Assembly (NCBI RefSeq): GCF_009930875.1
Contig: NZ_CP025249.1
Location: forward strand, 2,232,001-2,296,000
DNA: 64,000 bases
Source: Actinomyces sp. 432
GTDB lineage: Bacteria; Actinomycetota; Actinomycetes; Actinomycetales; Actinomycetaceae
Direction: 5' to 3'
Shown: one piece after another, positions 1 to 8,726 of the stretch
Layout of the letters: every line of letters starts with the position of its first letter
How positions within the stretch are numbered: the first letter of the stretch is position 1
Made by a program: the position numbers and the translations under genes
The notes under the pieces: model-generated
What the model saw: the letters and a program-made list of their open reading frames with translations, nothing else
The model's database searches: none
What the model was told of the DNA's origin: nothing

Positions 1-1873
1 CGTACCAGGTGTCCGCCGTCCACTGGCGGCGCGCGGTGTTGTCGAATGCGACCATGGCCCCCGGGTACTCGCTGTCATCCAGCGTGCCGGACATCGCCAG
101 GGAGGCCTTGACGGTCTCCTGGTAGCTCATGAAGTTCCCGCGCCAGCGCGAGTCGAGGCCGACCTCTGTGGCCGGGCCCGCCACCCAGGGCAGGTTGTGC
201 GGCGGGAACTGGAGCGTGCCGTCGATGCCCGTGTCGGCACCCAGCGCCTGGATGCCGTCGAACTCCTCGGCTACCGCGACGGCGAGCACGTACAGCTCGC
301 CGACGCCCGCCTCGCGTGCCTTCTCGCGCCAGGTCGCGACCACCTCCGGGAAGTTCTTCATCTGTGCCGGGCGGTAGACCGCCAGGACGGCCTTGCCGTC
401 TATGCGCATGTAGCGCGGGTCGAGGAGGAACTCCATGACGTCGTCGATGAAGGCCTCGGCCGGGACCTTCGTGTAGTCCTGGCCGACCAGGATGTCCGCG
501 GCCCTGCCGTCCCAGCGACGGGTCCAGTTCTCGTTGGCCCACATGATGCAGTAGGGCTGATCGAGATCGGAGGCGTGCAGCCGCTCGATCGGGACGTTCA
601 GCAGTCTCTCGCCGGAGAACCAGTAGTAGTAGTACATGAAGCCGGCGATGCCGTGCTCGCGCGCCAGCACGGCCTGCTTGCGCCGGACCTCATCATTGGC
701 GAGGTCGTAGAAACCGAGCTCGGTTGGCAGCTTCGGCTGGTAGTGCCCCCGGTATCCCGGGATCGCGGCAGTCACATTCGACCACTCGGTGAATCCCTGC
801 CCCCACCAGCGGTTGTTCTGCGGCGAGTCATGGAACTGCGGCAGGTAGAAGGGGATCACCTGGGCCCGGGCGTAGCGGTCCGCTCCCCGTTCGAAGCGCG
901 TATAGGCATCAGCGGCGCCCGCCTCCTGCCTGCCGAGTTCGGCCACCTCGGCCATTCGCAGGCCCGCCTCCTCGGTCAGGATGCCCAGGAGGCGCTCGAC
1001 GGCGTGCGCCGTGGTGGCGTCGACCTGCCCGTTCTCCTCGTCGAAGTCTGCGTGCTGCAGGTTCAGGGCGCGCAGCCCCTGCAGTGCGAAGCCGCGGATC
1101 CAGTACATCGAGCCGGATGCGAAGCGCAGCGTGTCCGGATCATCAAGCGACATCTCCAGTCGGCGCAGCAGCTGCTCGACGATGTGCTGGTCCCCGCCCC
1201 AGAACTCGGGGCCGACCACGCAGTCGTCGGCGGTGACCAGGCCTAGGGAGGAGTCCGAGGCGAACGCGTTGAGAATCTCCTTCACCCGCTGGTCGGAGCC
1301 AAGCAGGTCGCCCAGCAGCCGGTCCTTCCACCCGGCGCCGTCGCCGGCGAGCTCCGCGTGCTGCTCGCGCCAGGGGCTTCGCTTCGTGTGCACCTTCAGC
1401 ACAATGTCGTAGGGGTCGAGCAGGCCGGCGTTGACCAGCTGCACGGTTGGGAAGATGTCCCGCCCGTGGTTGGCGACCTCTACGACGCTGGCGTGACCTA
1501 GGCGCGGCAGCTGCTCCCGAGGAACGGTCAGCTCCTGGCCGGAGGCATTGGTTATGAACAGGTCGAAGTCGACCGGTATCGCCCGTAGGCGGTCGAACAG
1601 CTCGTCCATGAGCTCGGGGTAGAAGCAGTGGATCACCACGGCGATCCGGGCCGGATCGTCGTTGCGCAAGGAGTCGTCCACGCGCCAGTGGTCCGGGAAG
1701 CCTGAGTTCTGGCGCCCGCCCAGGCGGGAGACGTACTCGTTGAAGTCGGCGCAGTGCTTGCTCTGATAGCCGTGGATGCTGCCGCTGACGACCAGGTTCG
1801 CGACCGCGTTGCGCCCCCTGGCGGCGAAGTAGCTGGCTCGGCGCACGAGCCCGGTCTTGGTGACTTTAGTCAT
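1..1873 (-). CDS. RgpF/WbsX-type glycosyltransferase, 3' end outside window
   Basis: About 624 codons are visible from ATG at 1873, and the C-terminus lies beyond position 1. The N-terminal half has rhamnan-synthesis-F features (VVIHCFYPELMDELF, GRDIFPTVQL, KVHTKRS). The second half is a WbsX/GH99-like domain (IPFYLPQFHDSPQNNRWWG, GFTEWSNV, YYYYWFSGERLL, WANENWTRRWDG). This fusion is common in actinobacterial and streptococcal surface-glycan loci, where it is thought to transfer or remodel sugars on lipid-linked glycan. It lies 9 bp downstream of the next RgpF-like gene, at the end of a minus-strand operon running from the ABC exporter. The sugar donor cannot be read from the sequence. Confidence 0.85.
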   Translation of the reverse strand, partial: MTKVTKTGLVRRASYFAARGRNAVANLVVSGSIHGYQSKHCADFNEYVSRLGGRQNSGFPDHWRVDDSLRNDDPARIAVVIHCFYPELMDELFDRLRAIPVDFDLFITNASGQELTVPREQLPRLGHASVVEVANHGRDIFPTVQLVNAGLLDPYDIVLKVHTKRSPWREQHAELAGDGAGWKDRLLGDLLGSDQRVKEILNAFASDSSLGLVTADDCVVGPEFWGGDQHIVEQLLRRLEMSLDDPDTLRFASGSMYWIRGFALQGLRALNLQHADFDEENGQVDATTAHAVERLLGILTEEAGLRMAEVAELGRQEAGAADAYTRFERGADRYARAQVIPFYLPQFHDSPQNNRWWGQGFTEWSNVTAAIPGYRGHYQPKLPTELGFYDLANDEVRRKQAVLAREHGIAGFMYYYYWFSGERLLNVPIERLHASDLDQPYCIMWANENWTRRWDGRAADILVGQDYTKVPAEAFIDDVMEFLLDPRYMRIDGKAVLAVYRPAQMKNFPEVVATWREKAREAGVGELYVLAVAVAEEFDGIQALGADTGIDGTLQFPPHNLPWVAGPATEVGLDSRWRGNFMSYQETVKASLAMSGTLDDSEYPGAMVAFDNTARRQWTADTWY

Positions 1874-1882
1874 CGCAGGTCC

Positions 1883-2710
1883 TTACCAGTCGTTGACGTC
1901 GGTGCCGAACCGGCGTCGGATGTACTGAGCCGCCTCGGCCGCCTCGGCCTGGGTGGACGGGTGGGTCATGATGGTGCGCTTGAGGAACGGCACGCCGGAC
2001 TCGATCAGGTTCTTCCAGCCGTCGACGGTGGGGTTTCCATAGGGCACCCCGAGTTCCGGACCGGTCACCCACACCTCGCTGGAGTAGCACTCGGAGAAGG
2101 CCGTGCGCGAGACGCCGATCTCGTATGACAGGACCACCTCGTCCTTGCCCGGCTCCACTCTCACCGAGTTGAAGAAGTCGCGCCAGGGCCGGTCTGCCAG
2201 GATCCCGCCGCGGTAGGCGAGGAAGTAGCTCTGAACGTGGTAGGCGAACTGGTATGAGGCGGTCAGGCCGCGAATGTCGGGGCCGGGAGCCGCCGCCCAT
2301 TCGAGCAGGTGCTCAATCGGTCCGAAGGGGCCCAGCAGTGAGTCATTGGTCAGCAGGACGGTGCCCGCCTCGCGCAGCTCGGGGATGCATCCCAGCGCGG
2401 TCGCCCAGGAGCCGAAGTCGTAGCCGAGGTTGGGGCGCCGTATGACCATCGTGTCGGTGGGGACGCCCGCGGGGAACTCCAGCGGCGCGGTGGTCTCGCA
2501 GGTGGAGATGACCACGGTTGCGTATCCGGCGGCGTCGAGCCGCTGCAGGTACTCAGACAGTGACCTGGGCTGGACTGGCCCCGCGGAGAACTGGGCCACC
2601 AGCGCCACCCGGTCGGAGCCGACGACGGCGTGGGGGTCGCCCCGCTCGATGTGGACGCGTCCTTGCGACACCTCCGAGACCAGCGGTCCCCGCCGCCCTG
2701 GCACCCTCAT
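1883..2710 (-). CDS. RgpF-family (rhamnan synthesis F) glycosyltransferase
   Basis: The protein has 275 aa, starting at ATG 2710, which overlaps the upstream stop as ATGA and suggests translational coupling. An in-frame extension to 2803 is possible but would lie inside the upstream gene. Visible family signatures are VALVAQFSAG, RRPNLGYDFGSWATAL and LTNDSLLGPFGP. These are typical of the RgpF domain found in rhamnose-containing wall polysaccharide loci. The protein lacks the WbsX part of its downstream neighbour, so the two genes form a short and a long paralogue. It probably adds or modifies a sugar before or during ABC export; acceptor unknown. Confidence 0.8.
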   Translation of the reverse strand: MRVPGRRGPLVSEVSQGRVHIERGDPHAVVGSDRVALVAQFSAGPVQPRSLSEYLQRLDAAGYATVVISTCETTAPLEFPAGVPTDTMVIRRPNLGYDFGSWATALGCIPELREAGTVLLTNDSLLGPFGPIEHLLEWAAAPGPDIRGLTASYQFAYHVQSYFLAYRGGILADRPWRDFFNSVRVEPGKDEVVLSYEIGVSRTAFSECYSSEVWVTGPELGVPYGNPTVDGWKNLIESGVPFLKRTIMTHPSTQAEAAEAAQYIRRRFGTDVNDW

Positions 2711-2976
2711 CTGAGGACCCCCCGCAGCACCGTCTTGAGGGCGCGCACGGGAGCCGTCATCTGCCAGGAGGAGGAGTGCCGCATCACGTTGATCTGTTCC
2801 CATGCGCCCGCAACCGTGCGGTTGGCGCGGCGCAGCTCCTTCTCCAGCTCCTCATTGCGCAAGGACAGCTCGGAGATTTCGTGGCGCATCTTGCGCAGGG
2901 TCGCCCGTAGCTGACGAATCTCCTCGTCACGCGCGGACGCATCACCCATCGACTGGTCGTCCTTCTCAGATGCCAT
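2707..2976 (-). CDS. small coiled-coil protein with SSSWQ motif
   Basis: The protein has 89 aa. ATG 2976 is preferred over ATG 2982 because a GAAGG box lies at suitable spacing. Residues about 18-56 are a charged heptad-rich coiled coil (EIRQLRATLRKMRHEISEL and so on). The C-terminus carries RHSSSWQMTAPVRALK, resembling the S-x-SWR-x-T-x-PLR motif seen at the ends of many polysaccharide glycosyltransferases and methyltransferases. Its 3' end overlaps the RgpF-like gene by 4 bp and its 5' end overlaps the ABC ATPase by 11 bp, so it is an integral operon member. It may be an adaptor tethering glycosyltransferases; that function is inference. Confidence 0.65.
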   Translation of the reverse strand: MASEKDDQSMGDASARDEEIRQLRATLRKMRHEISELSLRNEELEKELRRANRTVAGAWEQINVMRHSSSWQMTAPVRALKTVLRGVLR

Positions 2977-4264
2977 TTTCATGATCCTTCTCCGGCTCCG
3001 GGTGCCCGGGCCGCCTGCTCCACCGGCCCGGCGCAAGCGTAACGAGTCCGGGCTCATCCATCATTCGGTCCGCGCGGATAATCATCTCCGTACGGCGATC
3101 GGACAGGTCGTAGATCTGCCCGTCCCTGACAAAGCAGGTTGTCAGCCACAGGCGTCCTGGCTGGAACACCACCTGATCAATGCTGTAATCGATATATGAA
3201 TCGCCTCGGCGCAGCGTGTAGAGCGTGCCTGCGGCGCGCGAGTTCGGGCCCGCTACGGTTACCCCGCCATCCGTGGCGAAGCCCAGCCCCAGCTCCACGT
3301 CATGCAAGTCCTTCTTGGCGCGCACGTGCACGCGCAGCGTCAGCGGCTTCCCGTAGGTGATGAAGGGAACCTCCGCCCCGTTCTCATCAAGGAAGTCCAC
3401 GCCGGTCATGCGGCAGTCCCCGTTTCCCTGGTTCTGCTTGTACGGCTCGTCCTCGGGGAACTCTTCCTCACCCTGCTCTGCAGAGCGCTTGCGCGCCTCT
3501 CGCTCGTTGACTGCCGTCAGGTACGAGGAGACCACCTCATCGGCGTTGCCTATCATCTGCACTTTGCCGTGGTCCAGCCAGGCAACCTCGTCACACATCT
3601 CGGTTGCGAGCGAGAGCGAGTGCGTCACGAGCACGATGGTGGTGCCGCGGTCGCGCAGTTGCCGCATCAGGTCGAAGCACTTCCGCTGGAACTCCTCGTC
3701 ACCAACCGCGATGATCTCATCCACGATCAGGATCTCCGGCTTGATCGCTACCGCCGTCGCGAATCCCAGCCGCACCGTCATGCCGGAGGAGTAGACCTTC
3801 ACGGGCTCGTCGATGAAGTCGCCGATGTCCGCGAAGTCGATGATCCAGTCCAGGGACTCGTCTATCTGCTTCCGGCTGCGCCCCAGGATCGCGCCGTTGA
3901 GGTATATGTTCTCGCGGCCGGTCAGCTCCCCGTGGAAGCCCGCCCCAACCTCCAGCAGCGCATCAACCTTGCTGGCCACCATGACCTCGCCGCGGGTGGG
4001 CCGGTAGACGCCCGCGAGGATCTTGAGCATGGTGGACTTCCCCGAGCCGTTGTGGCCAACCAGCCCGAAGGTGGTGCCGCGCCGCACCTTGAAGCTGACG
4101 TCATTGAGCGCGCGAAACACGTGCGTGTCCTTGGAGCGCCCCCGGACAAAGCGTTCCTTCAGGGAGTCGCGCCGGTCTGCGTGGAGCGTGAAGTGCTTGG
4201 AGACATTGCGCACCTCGATGGCGTAGTCATCGTCCGCGCTGGAGACTGGAGTGGTCATCGGCAC
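2966..4264 (-). CDS. Wzt-type polysaccharide ABC exporter, ATPase subunit
   Basis: The protein has 432 aa from GTG 4264; ATG 4258 is an alternative. AAAGGA lies 5 bases before the GTG, favouring it. Walker A is GHNGSGKST, the signature is YSSGMTVRLG and Walker B is ILIVDEIIAVGD, with H-loop VLVTHS. Residues about 280-430 form a C-terminal beta-rich Wzt-like domain, which in this family recognises the glycan or its terminal modification. It directly follows the permease, its GTG touching the permease stop as TGAGTG. It should energise export of a lipid-linked surface polysaccharide. Confidence 0.92.
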   Translation of the reverse strand: MPMTTPVSSADDDYAIEVRNVSKHFTLHADRRDSLKERFVRGRSKDTHVFRALNDVSFKVRRGTTFGLVGHNGSGKSTMLKILAGVYRPTRGEVMVASKVDALLEVGAGFHGELTGRENIYLNGAILGRSRKQIDESLDWIIDFADIGDFIDEPVKVYSSGMTVRLGFATAVAIKPEILIVDEIIAVGDEEFQRKCFDLMRQLRDRGTTIVLVTHSLSLATEMCDEVAWLDHGKVQMIGNADEVVSSYLTAVNEREARKRSAEQGEEEFPEDEPYKQNQGNGDCRMTGVDFLDENGAEVPFITYGKPLTLRVHVRAKKDLHDVELGLGFATDGGVTVAGPNSRAAGTLYTLRRGDSYIDYSIDQVVFQPGRLWLTTCFVRDGQIYDLSDRRTEMIIRADRMMDEPGLVTLAPGRWSRRPGHPEPEKDHENGI

Positions 4265-5094
4265 TCAGATCCTTTCTCCCAGATCGGCTCCCCACCTGCG
4301 TGATACCCACACCGCCGCGACCAGGGCCAGCGCTGCCCAGGCGGCGCACGCCAGCCAGCTGGCCGCCGCTCCGGGCTGCAAGGAGTAGACCAGTGAGCGG
4401 AACAGGCTGATGAACTGCGCCATGGGCATGCCCTGGATTAGGTCATGGGCTGGAAGCCCCCATACCGTTTGCGGGACAATATCGGGATTGTAGATGATCG
4501 GGGTGGCATAGAACATCAGCTGCAGGAAGACCCCCACCAGGTGGGCGAGATCGCGAACATAGATGTTCCATACGGACAGGATCACGCTGACGGCACCGGT
4601 GAACACAGTGAGTAGCAGCAGGAAGGGCACCAGCAGCAGCCAGGTCCATGACACATTCGTCAGACACGCCAGGACCACGAGCAGCAGACCAACCTCAATC
4701 CCCGACTGCACCCCTACGGCCAGGCAAGAGCCGAGGACAGCGGAGTAGGCCGGGAAATAAACCTTCTGCAGCAGTCCCCCGACCCCAGAAGGCCGTTTAT
4801 GCCCGCGTTGATGGAGTTCTGGAAGAATCCCCAAATGGTCAGGCCGGCGAACAGCCAAACCGCAAAGATCCCGATGCCCTCGTGCCGAGAGGCAATAGTT
4901 GCGGGGACCATCTTGAACAGCCCACCGAAGATGAGCGTATAGATCCCCAGCGAGGCCAGGGGGACAACCAGGGACCACAGCCAGCCCAGTGCGGTCCCCT
5001 TGAACTTCGACTTGAGGTCACGCTGCCCGAATGCCTGGATGAGGTCCCACTCCTGCCAGAAGGACCTCCTGGACCTCACGTTCGTCTTGCTCAT
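4265..5094 (-). pseudogene. Wzm-type ABC exporter permease, one-base frameshift
   Basis: The first part reads from ATG 5094 (MSKTNVRSRRSF, then QRDLKSKFKGTALGWLWSL, the ABC-2 polysaccharide permease start). The second continues in another frame (GGLLQKVYFPAYSAVLG, FYATPIIYNPDIV) to the stop at 4265. The join is at the C5 run at 4776-4780; adding one C restores GSGGLLQKVYFP and a 276-aa ORF of normal length with about six membrane segments. It is the membrane partner of the ATPase immediately downstream. Loss would block export, so the shift is more likely a sequence error than decay; slippage-based phase variation cannot be excluded. Confidence 0.88.
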
Positions 5095-5319
5095 GCAGTC
5101 CTCACTTGCCTCGGGGTGCACGCCGGAGCGCGGAGTAGTCCGCAACGGGGACTCGCCTACTCGTGTCCGCGCCGGACGGACCAGGCCACCATACCCGCTC
5201 AGTCCCAGGCACATACGGGACCGGTGGGTGATGTCTCCCGCACGTTCCGGTTCGCGCTGACGCCCCGCCGGGTAACCTGTGCGCAGCCGTCTGCGGGCGG
5301 GCTGCAAGGGAGGTCGTCA

Positions 5320-6225
5320 ATGCCGGTGGTAGTAGCAGTAGTCGTGACCTTCAATCCGGATCACGACATCGCCGGGCTCCTCGGGGCATTGGCCGCGCAG
5401 TGCGACCAGGTACTGATCGTTGACAATGGCAGTTCCGCCGAGCGGCTTTCCCGCATACAGGGCGCGGCGGCCGCCGTGGGCGCGGAACTGCTGCCGCTGG
5501 GTCACAACCGGGGGATCGCGGCGGCCCAGAACGCGGGTATCGCACGTGCACGCGAGCTGGCTGCCTCCCACGTGCTGCTGTCCGACCACGACTCCCTGCC
5601 GGCGCCGGGGATGGTGCGGCGGCTGCTGTCCGCATTCGACGCCGCCGAGCGTGTCGCTGCGGTCGGTCCCCTGCCGGAGGAGGACCGTGAGGGCGGCGAT
5701 CAGCTCGTCTACGTGTGCCGTCGCTGGAAGCCGGGACGCGCCACCCCGGCGGAGCTGCGCGCCGACCGCCTCGAAGTCGCCTTCCTCATCGCCTCCGGAT
5801 GCCTGGTGAGCATGGAGGCGCTCAGCGAGGTCGGAGCCATGGACGAGTCATTGTTCATTGACCACGTTGACCTGGAGTGGGGCCTGCGCGCCCGCCGGGC
5901 GGGGTACCGGCTGCTGGTTGTTCCCGCGGCCCGGTTGCACCATTCGCTTGGCGACGACGTCGTTATGCTGCCGGGCCGGTCGCAGCCGGTCCACGTCCAC
6001 GGGCCGGTTCGCAACTACTACCTGGCCCGCAACACCATTTTGCTGGTCCGCAGGCACGCGCTCATGCCCTGGCGGTGGCGCGTGCGCTACGTCTACTGGC
6101 TGGCCAAGTACGCGGCTTTCAACGCCCTGCTGCCCGATCGGGGCAAGGAGCGCAGACGCATGCTGCGCCGTGGCATACGCGACGGCCTGCGGCGCCGTTC
6201 CGGGGCACTTGCAGCCCAGGACTGA
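5320..6225 (+). CDS. family 2 glycosyltransferase, rhamnosyltransferase-like
   Basis: The protein has 301 aa. ATG 5320 is chosen for the strong AAGGGAGG box at 5306-5313. The GT-A fold starts at once (AVVVTFNPD), with IVDNGSS at residues 33-39, GHNRGIAAAQNAGI and the metal-binding acidic motif LLSDHDS at about 87-92. FIDHVDLEWGLRARRAGY follows; the order is typical of bacterial rhamnosyltransferases (RfbF/WbbL type). It is divergent from the ABC exporter operon and converges on the DUF2142 gene (stops 5 bp apart). It probably transfers L-rhamnose or a related sugar from dTDP; the donor is inferred from family resemblance. Confidence 0.85.
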   Translation: MPVVVAVVVTFNPDHDIAGLLGALAAQCDQVLIVDNGSSAERLSRIQGAAAAVGAELLPLGHNRGIAAAQNAGIARARELAASHVLLSDHDSLPAPGMVRRLLSAFDAAERVAAVGPLPEEDREGGDQLVYVCRRWKPGRATPAELRADRLEVAFLIASGCLVSMEALSEVGAMDESLFIDHVDLEWGLRARRAGYRLLVVPAARLHHSLGDDVVMLPGRSQPVHVHGPVRNYYLARNTILLVRRHALMPWRWRVRYVYWLAKYAAFNALLPDRGKERRRMLRRGIRDGLRRRSGALAAQD

Positions 6226-6230
6226 GCCGG

Positions 6231-7724
6231 CTAGGCAACCCTGCCGATTCCCATGACATCTGCCACCACCAGCACCAGTACGACGGCGCACACGCCCCAG
6301 ACGACGGCCTGTCCGCGTCGCCCCAGGGGCTTTAGCAGCAGCCCGAGCACCAGAGCCGTGAGCGGGATCAGCGTGACTCCGTAACGCGCCGAGACGGTGG
6401 GGAAGTAGACCTCCTCACGCACCCACGCCTGAATCTGGACTATTAGCACCACCAGCACCGGACCCACCGCCGCGATGCCGGCGAGCAGCCGCTCCCTCCC
6501 GCGCAACGCGATGAGTCCGCAGAACGGCACCACGGTCAGTGCCAGGCCGGCCAGGCTGGTCAGCAACTGGCCGTGGTACGTCATTACCGGGGACCCCTCC
6601 CAGGATCCCGCCGTATACCCGAATACGTCGGTGAGCGTCGGCAGCCACTCGTCCAACGGGCTTCCCACGTATTCGGTGTTGTTCTGCCCGAGGACCAGGT
6701 TCCTCCAACCGCTCGGCGTGTGGGCGGTGACGTATCGTCCCCACACCAGCGTCACCAGCCCCGCCCCGGAGGCGCCTGCGGCCACTGTGAGCAGCGGCTG
6801 CCACCAACGGCCGCTTCCGCGCACCAGCCGCACCACAGCGATGACGCCGAGTACTCCGAGCACGATCACCAGGCTGGCCAGGGCAATCGTCTTGACCAGG
6901 CCCGCGCAGGCGCCGGTGACCAGGGCGAGTAGCGCCGCCGACCTGCCCGACAGCTCGCGCGTGAGCACTATCGCGGACAGCACCCCGAACACCAGGAAGG
7001 GCGCGTCGGTGGACACGGTCGTGGCCATCATGAGGGTGAAGGGATTAGCGAGCAGTAGCAGGGCCACCGCAGCGGCAAGCCCGCGCGGAAGGGACCACAT
7101 GCGCATCAGGGCGTATACCATCCCCAGGCCCACCGCGATGAAGACCGCGCAGGACAGGCGCATGAGCGTCACCGGGTCCAGGGAGCTCACCGCCATGCCC
7201 ATGCGGGTCATCACGGCCACCACGGCGAACAGGCCCGGAGGCTGCCAGGCGTTGTAGTTCTCCAGTATCACCTTGAACTGCGAGCGGTCGGTCACGCCGC
7301 ACTCGGGCAGTTTGTTATAGACACTGGCCTGCTTCCGGCAGGACCACTCCTCAAGCGTGAAGGAGGTGTAGGTGTCACCACGGTGCGGGAGCTCGCCGTG
7401 CATGATGCGCCACACGTAATCGATGTGCGTGGCCTCGTCGATGGGGCTGATCTCATCAACACGCCAGATCTGCAGCGCGGCGATGGCGAATGCGAATGCG
7501 GCAATCGCCGCGGCAACACCCACATCGGGCCACCGCCTACGCCAAACCGCCCCTGCGCGGGAGCCTCCGCCACCGCCCGCAGCCCGCCTGCCGCGCCGCG
7601 AGGCCGCGCTCCGCCCGGCAACATCAGTGGCGGCGTCAGTCGCGGCGTTGGCAGCGCTGCCAGCGGCAGTTCGGGTCATGCCCACCTGACCGAATGTGCT
7701 GGCGATGCTGGACGCGGTCACCAT
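6231..7724 (-). CDS. DUF2142 polytopic membrane protein, GT-C-like
   Basis: The protein has 497 aa. ATG 7724 is preceded by GAGGAGGAG at good spacing, so it is preferred to 7739. The cytoplasmic N-terminus is Ala/Gly/Arg-rich, followed by about ten to twelve membrane segments. The first outer loop has VDEISPIDEATHIDYVWR, with acidic residues placed as in GT-C transferases, and the family's AWQPPGLF motif follows. DUF2142 proteins sit in actinobacterial polysaccharide loci and are thought to use polyprenyl-phosphate sugars outside the membrane. It follows the flippase-like gene by 48 bp in the same direction. Exact sugar unknown. Confidence 0.8.
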   Translation of the reverse strand: MVTASSIASTFGQVGMTRTAAGSAANAATDAATDVAGRSAASRRGRRAAGGGGGSRAGAVWRRRWPDVGVAAAIAAFAFAIAALQIWRVDEISPIDEATHIDYVWRIMHGELPHRGDTYTSFTLEEWSCRKQASVYNKLPECGVTDRSQFKVILENYNAWQPPGLFAVVAVMTRMGMAVSSLDPVTLMRLSCAVFIAVGLGMVYALMRMWSLPRGLAAAVALLLLANPFTLMMATTVSTDAPFLVFGVLSAIVLTRELSGRSAALLALVTGACAGLVKTIALASLVIVLGVLGVIAVVRLVRGSGRWWQPLLTVAAGASGAGLVTLVWGRYVTAHTPSGWRNLVLGQNNTEYVGSPLDEWLPTLTDVFGYTAGSWEGSPVMTYHGQLLTSLAGLALTVVPFCGLIALRGRERLLAGIAAVGPVLVVLIVQIQAWVREEVYFPTVSARYGVTLIPLTALVLGLLLKPLGRRGQAVVWGVCAVVLVLVVADVMGIGRVA

Positions 7725-7772
7725 GCTGCTCCTCCTCATCTATCGGCAATCCGCCCGGTCGGCCCCAGCGGC

Positions 7773-8726
7773 TCACTCGGGCTGTGCCTGCTCCCGCCGA
7801 CGGCCCTGCCGGGCGGCCACGATTCCCGCCCCGCCCATGGCCAAGTCCGCGATCGTAAGCACCACGCGGGACAGCAAGACCACGGCCACCACGCCGCCGG
7901 TACTCAGCGACCCCGCCAGGACGAGTCCGAGCACACCCTCGCGCACGCCCGCGCCCGCAGGAACGAAGACGATCAGGAAGCCTACCGTCCAGGCCATGGC
8001 GTACCCGCCGACGCACAGCGCCAGCGTGGCCGCCGAAGCCTCCATCCCGATGCCGACGGCCAGCAGCCACACCTGCACGCCCGCTACCGCCCAGGCCAGT
8101 AGCGTCCACACCGTGCAGGCGCCGATCCCGGACCAGCTCACCGGGTGCTCCAGCGGCGGCCGCCCGGTGAGTCGGAACACGAGCCGCAGCAGCCGGTTGA
8201 GCACCGGCGGCGCCAGCATGGTGACGAATACCGGCAGTGTCCAAGTCACCCAGCCGTAGCTGTCACGCAACCGCTCCGAGGCGAATGGCATCGTCCCCAC
8301 CGCCAGCGCGGCGCCGGTGACGATCGAGACGATTACCGTTACCGCCATGACTGATACCGAGCGGCGGCGGGGGATGTCATGGTCCGCGCCGAGCTCTGCC
8401 GCGGCAAGGATGTTCCACACCCCGCCGGGCATGTACTTGCCCAGCTGGGAGACGAAGAAGACGCGGAAGGCCGCGCTGGGCGGCAGGGTTGTGCCCATGT
8501 CTGCCAGCAGCACCCGCCAGGCCAGCATGGTCAGCAGCACGTAGACCACACCGGCCAGCAGTGAGCCCAGCAGGGCCAGCGGACTCATTCCGGCCATGGC
8601 GGCCACGATGTCATCCCACTGGGAGACGACCGCGTACACAGCCAGCGCCACCACCAGTATGAGGAAGCCGATACGCACCGGGGTGGAGCGCAGCGCCCCC
8701 GTGATCCCGCCCAGGAGCGTGCTCAC
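7773..8726 (-). CDS. LPG-synthase-TM/YbhN-like flippase-domain membrane protein
   Basis: The protein has 317 aa and about eight membrane segments. The UPF0104/AglD-type signature is visible: FFVSQLGKYMPGGVWNIL near residue 95, and FVPAGAGVREGVL near residue 265. Members of this family are proposed lipid or polyprenyl-phosphate-sugar flippases; MprF lysyl-transfer domains are absent here. It overlaps the upstream GT4 gene by 4 bp (ATGA), so they are translationally coupled. Together with the GT2 at 9890-10918, which resembles polyprenyl-phosphate sugar synthases, it could move that lipid-linked sugar outward for the DUF2142 protein; this pathway is inference. Confidence 0.82.
   Translation of the reverse strand: MSTLLGGITGALRSTPVRIGFLILVVALAVYAVVSQWDDIVAAMAGMSPLALLGSLLAGVVYVLLTMLAWRVLLADMGTTLPPSAAFRVFFVSQLGKYMPGGVWNILAAAELGADHDIPRRRSVSVMAVTVIVSIVTGAALAVGTMPFASERLRDSYGWVTWTLPVFVTMLAPPVLNRLLRLVFRLTGRPPLEHPVSWSGIGACTVWTLLAWAVAGVQVWLLAVGIGMEASAATLALCVGGYAMAWTVGFLIVFVPAGAGVREGVLGLVLAGSLSTGGVVAVVLLSRVVLTIADLAMGGAGIVAARQGRRREQAQPE

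Noticed and set aside
4776..4780. Programmed ribosomal frameshift in the permease
   Set aside because: No slippery heptamer with downstream structure was recognised, and seven other genes show the same kind of single-base loss.
4648..5319. N-terminal extension of the GT2 gene at 5320
   Set aside because: It runs antisense to the ABC permease; the strong AAGGGAGG box and GT-A fold start fix ATG 5320.
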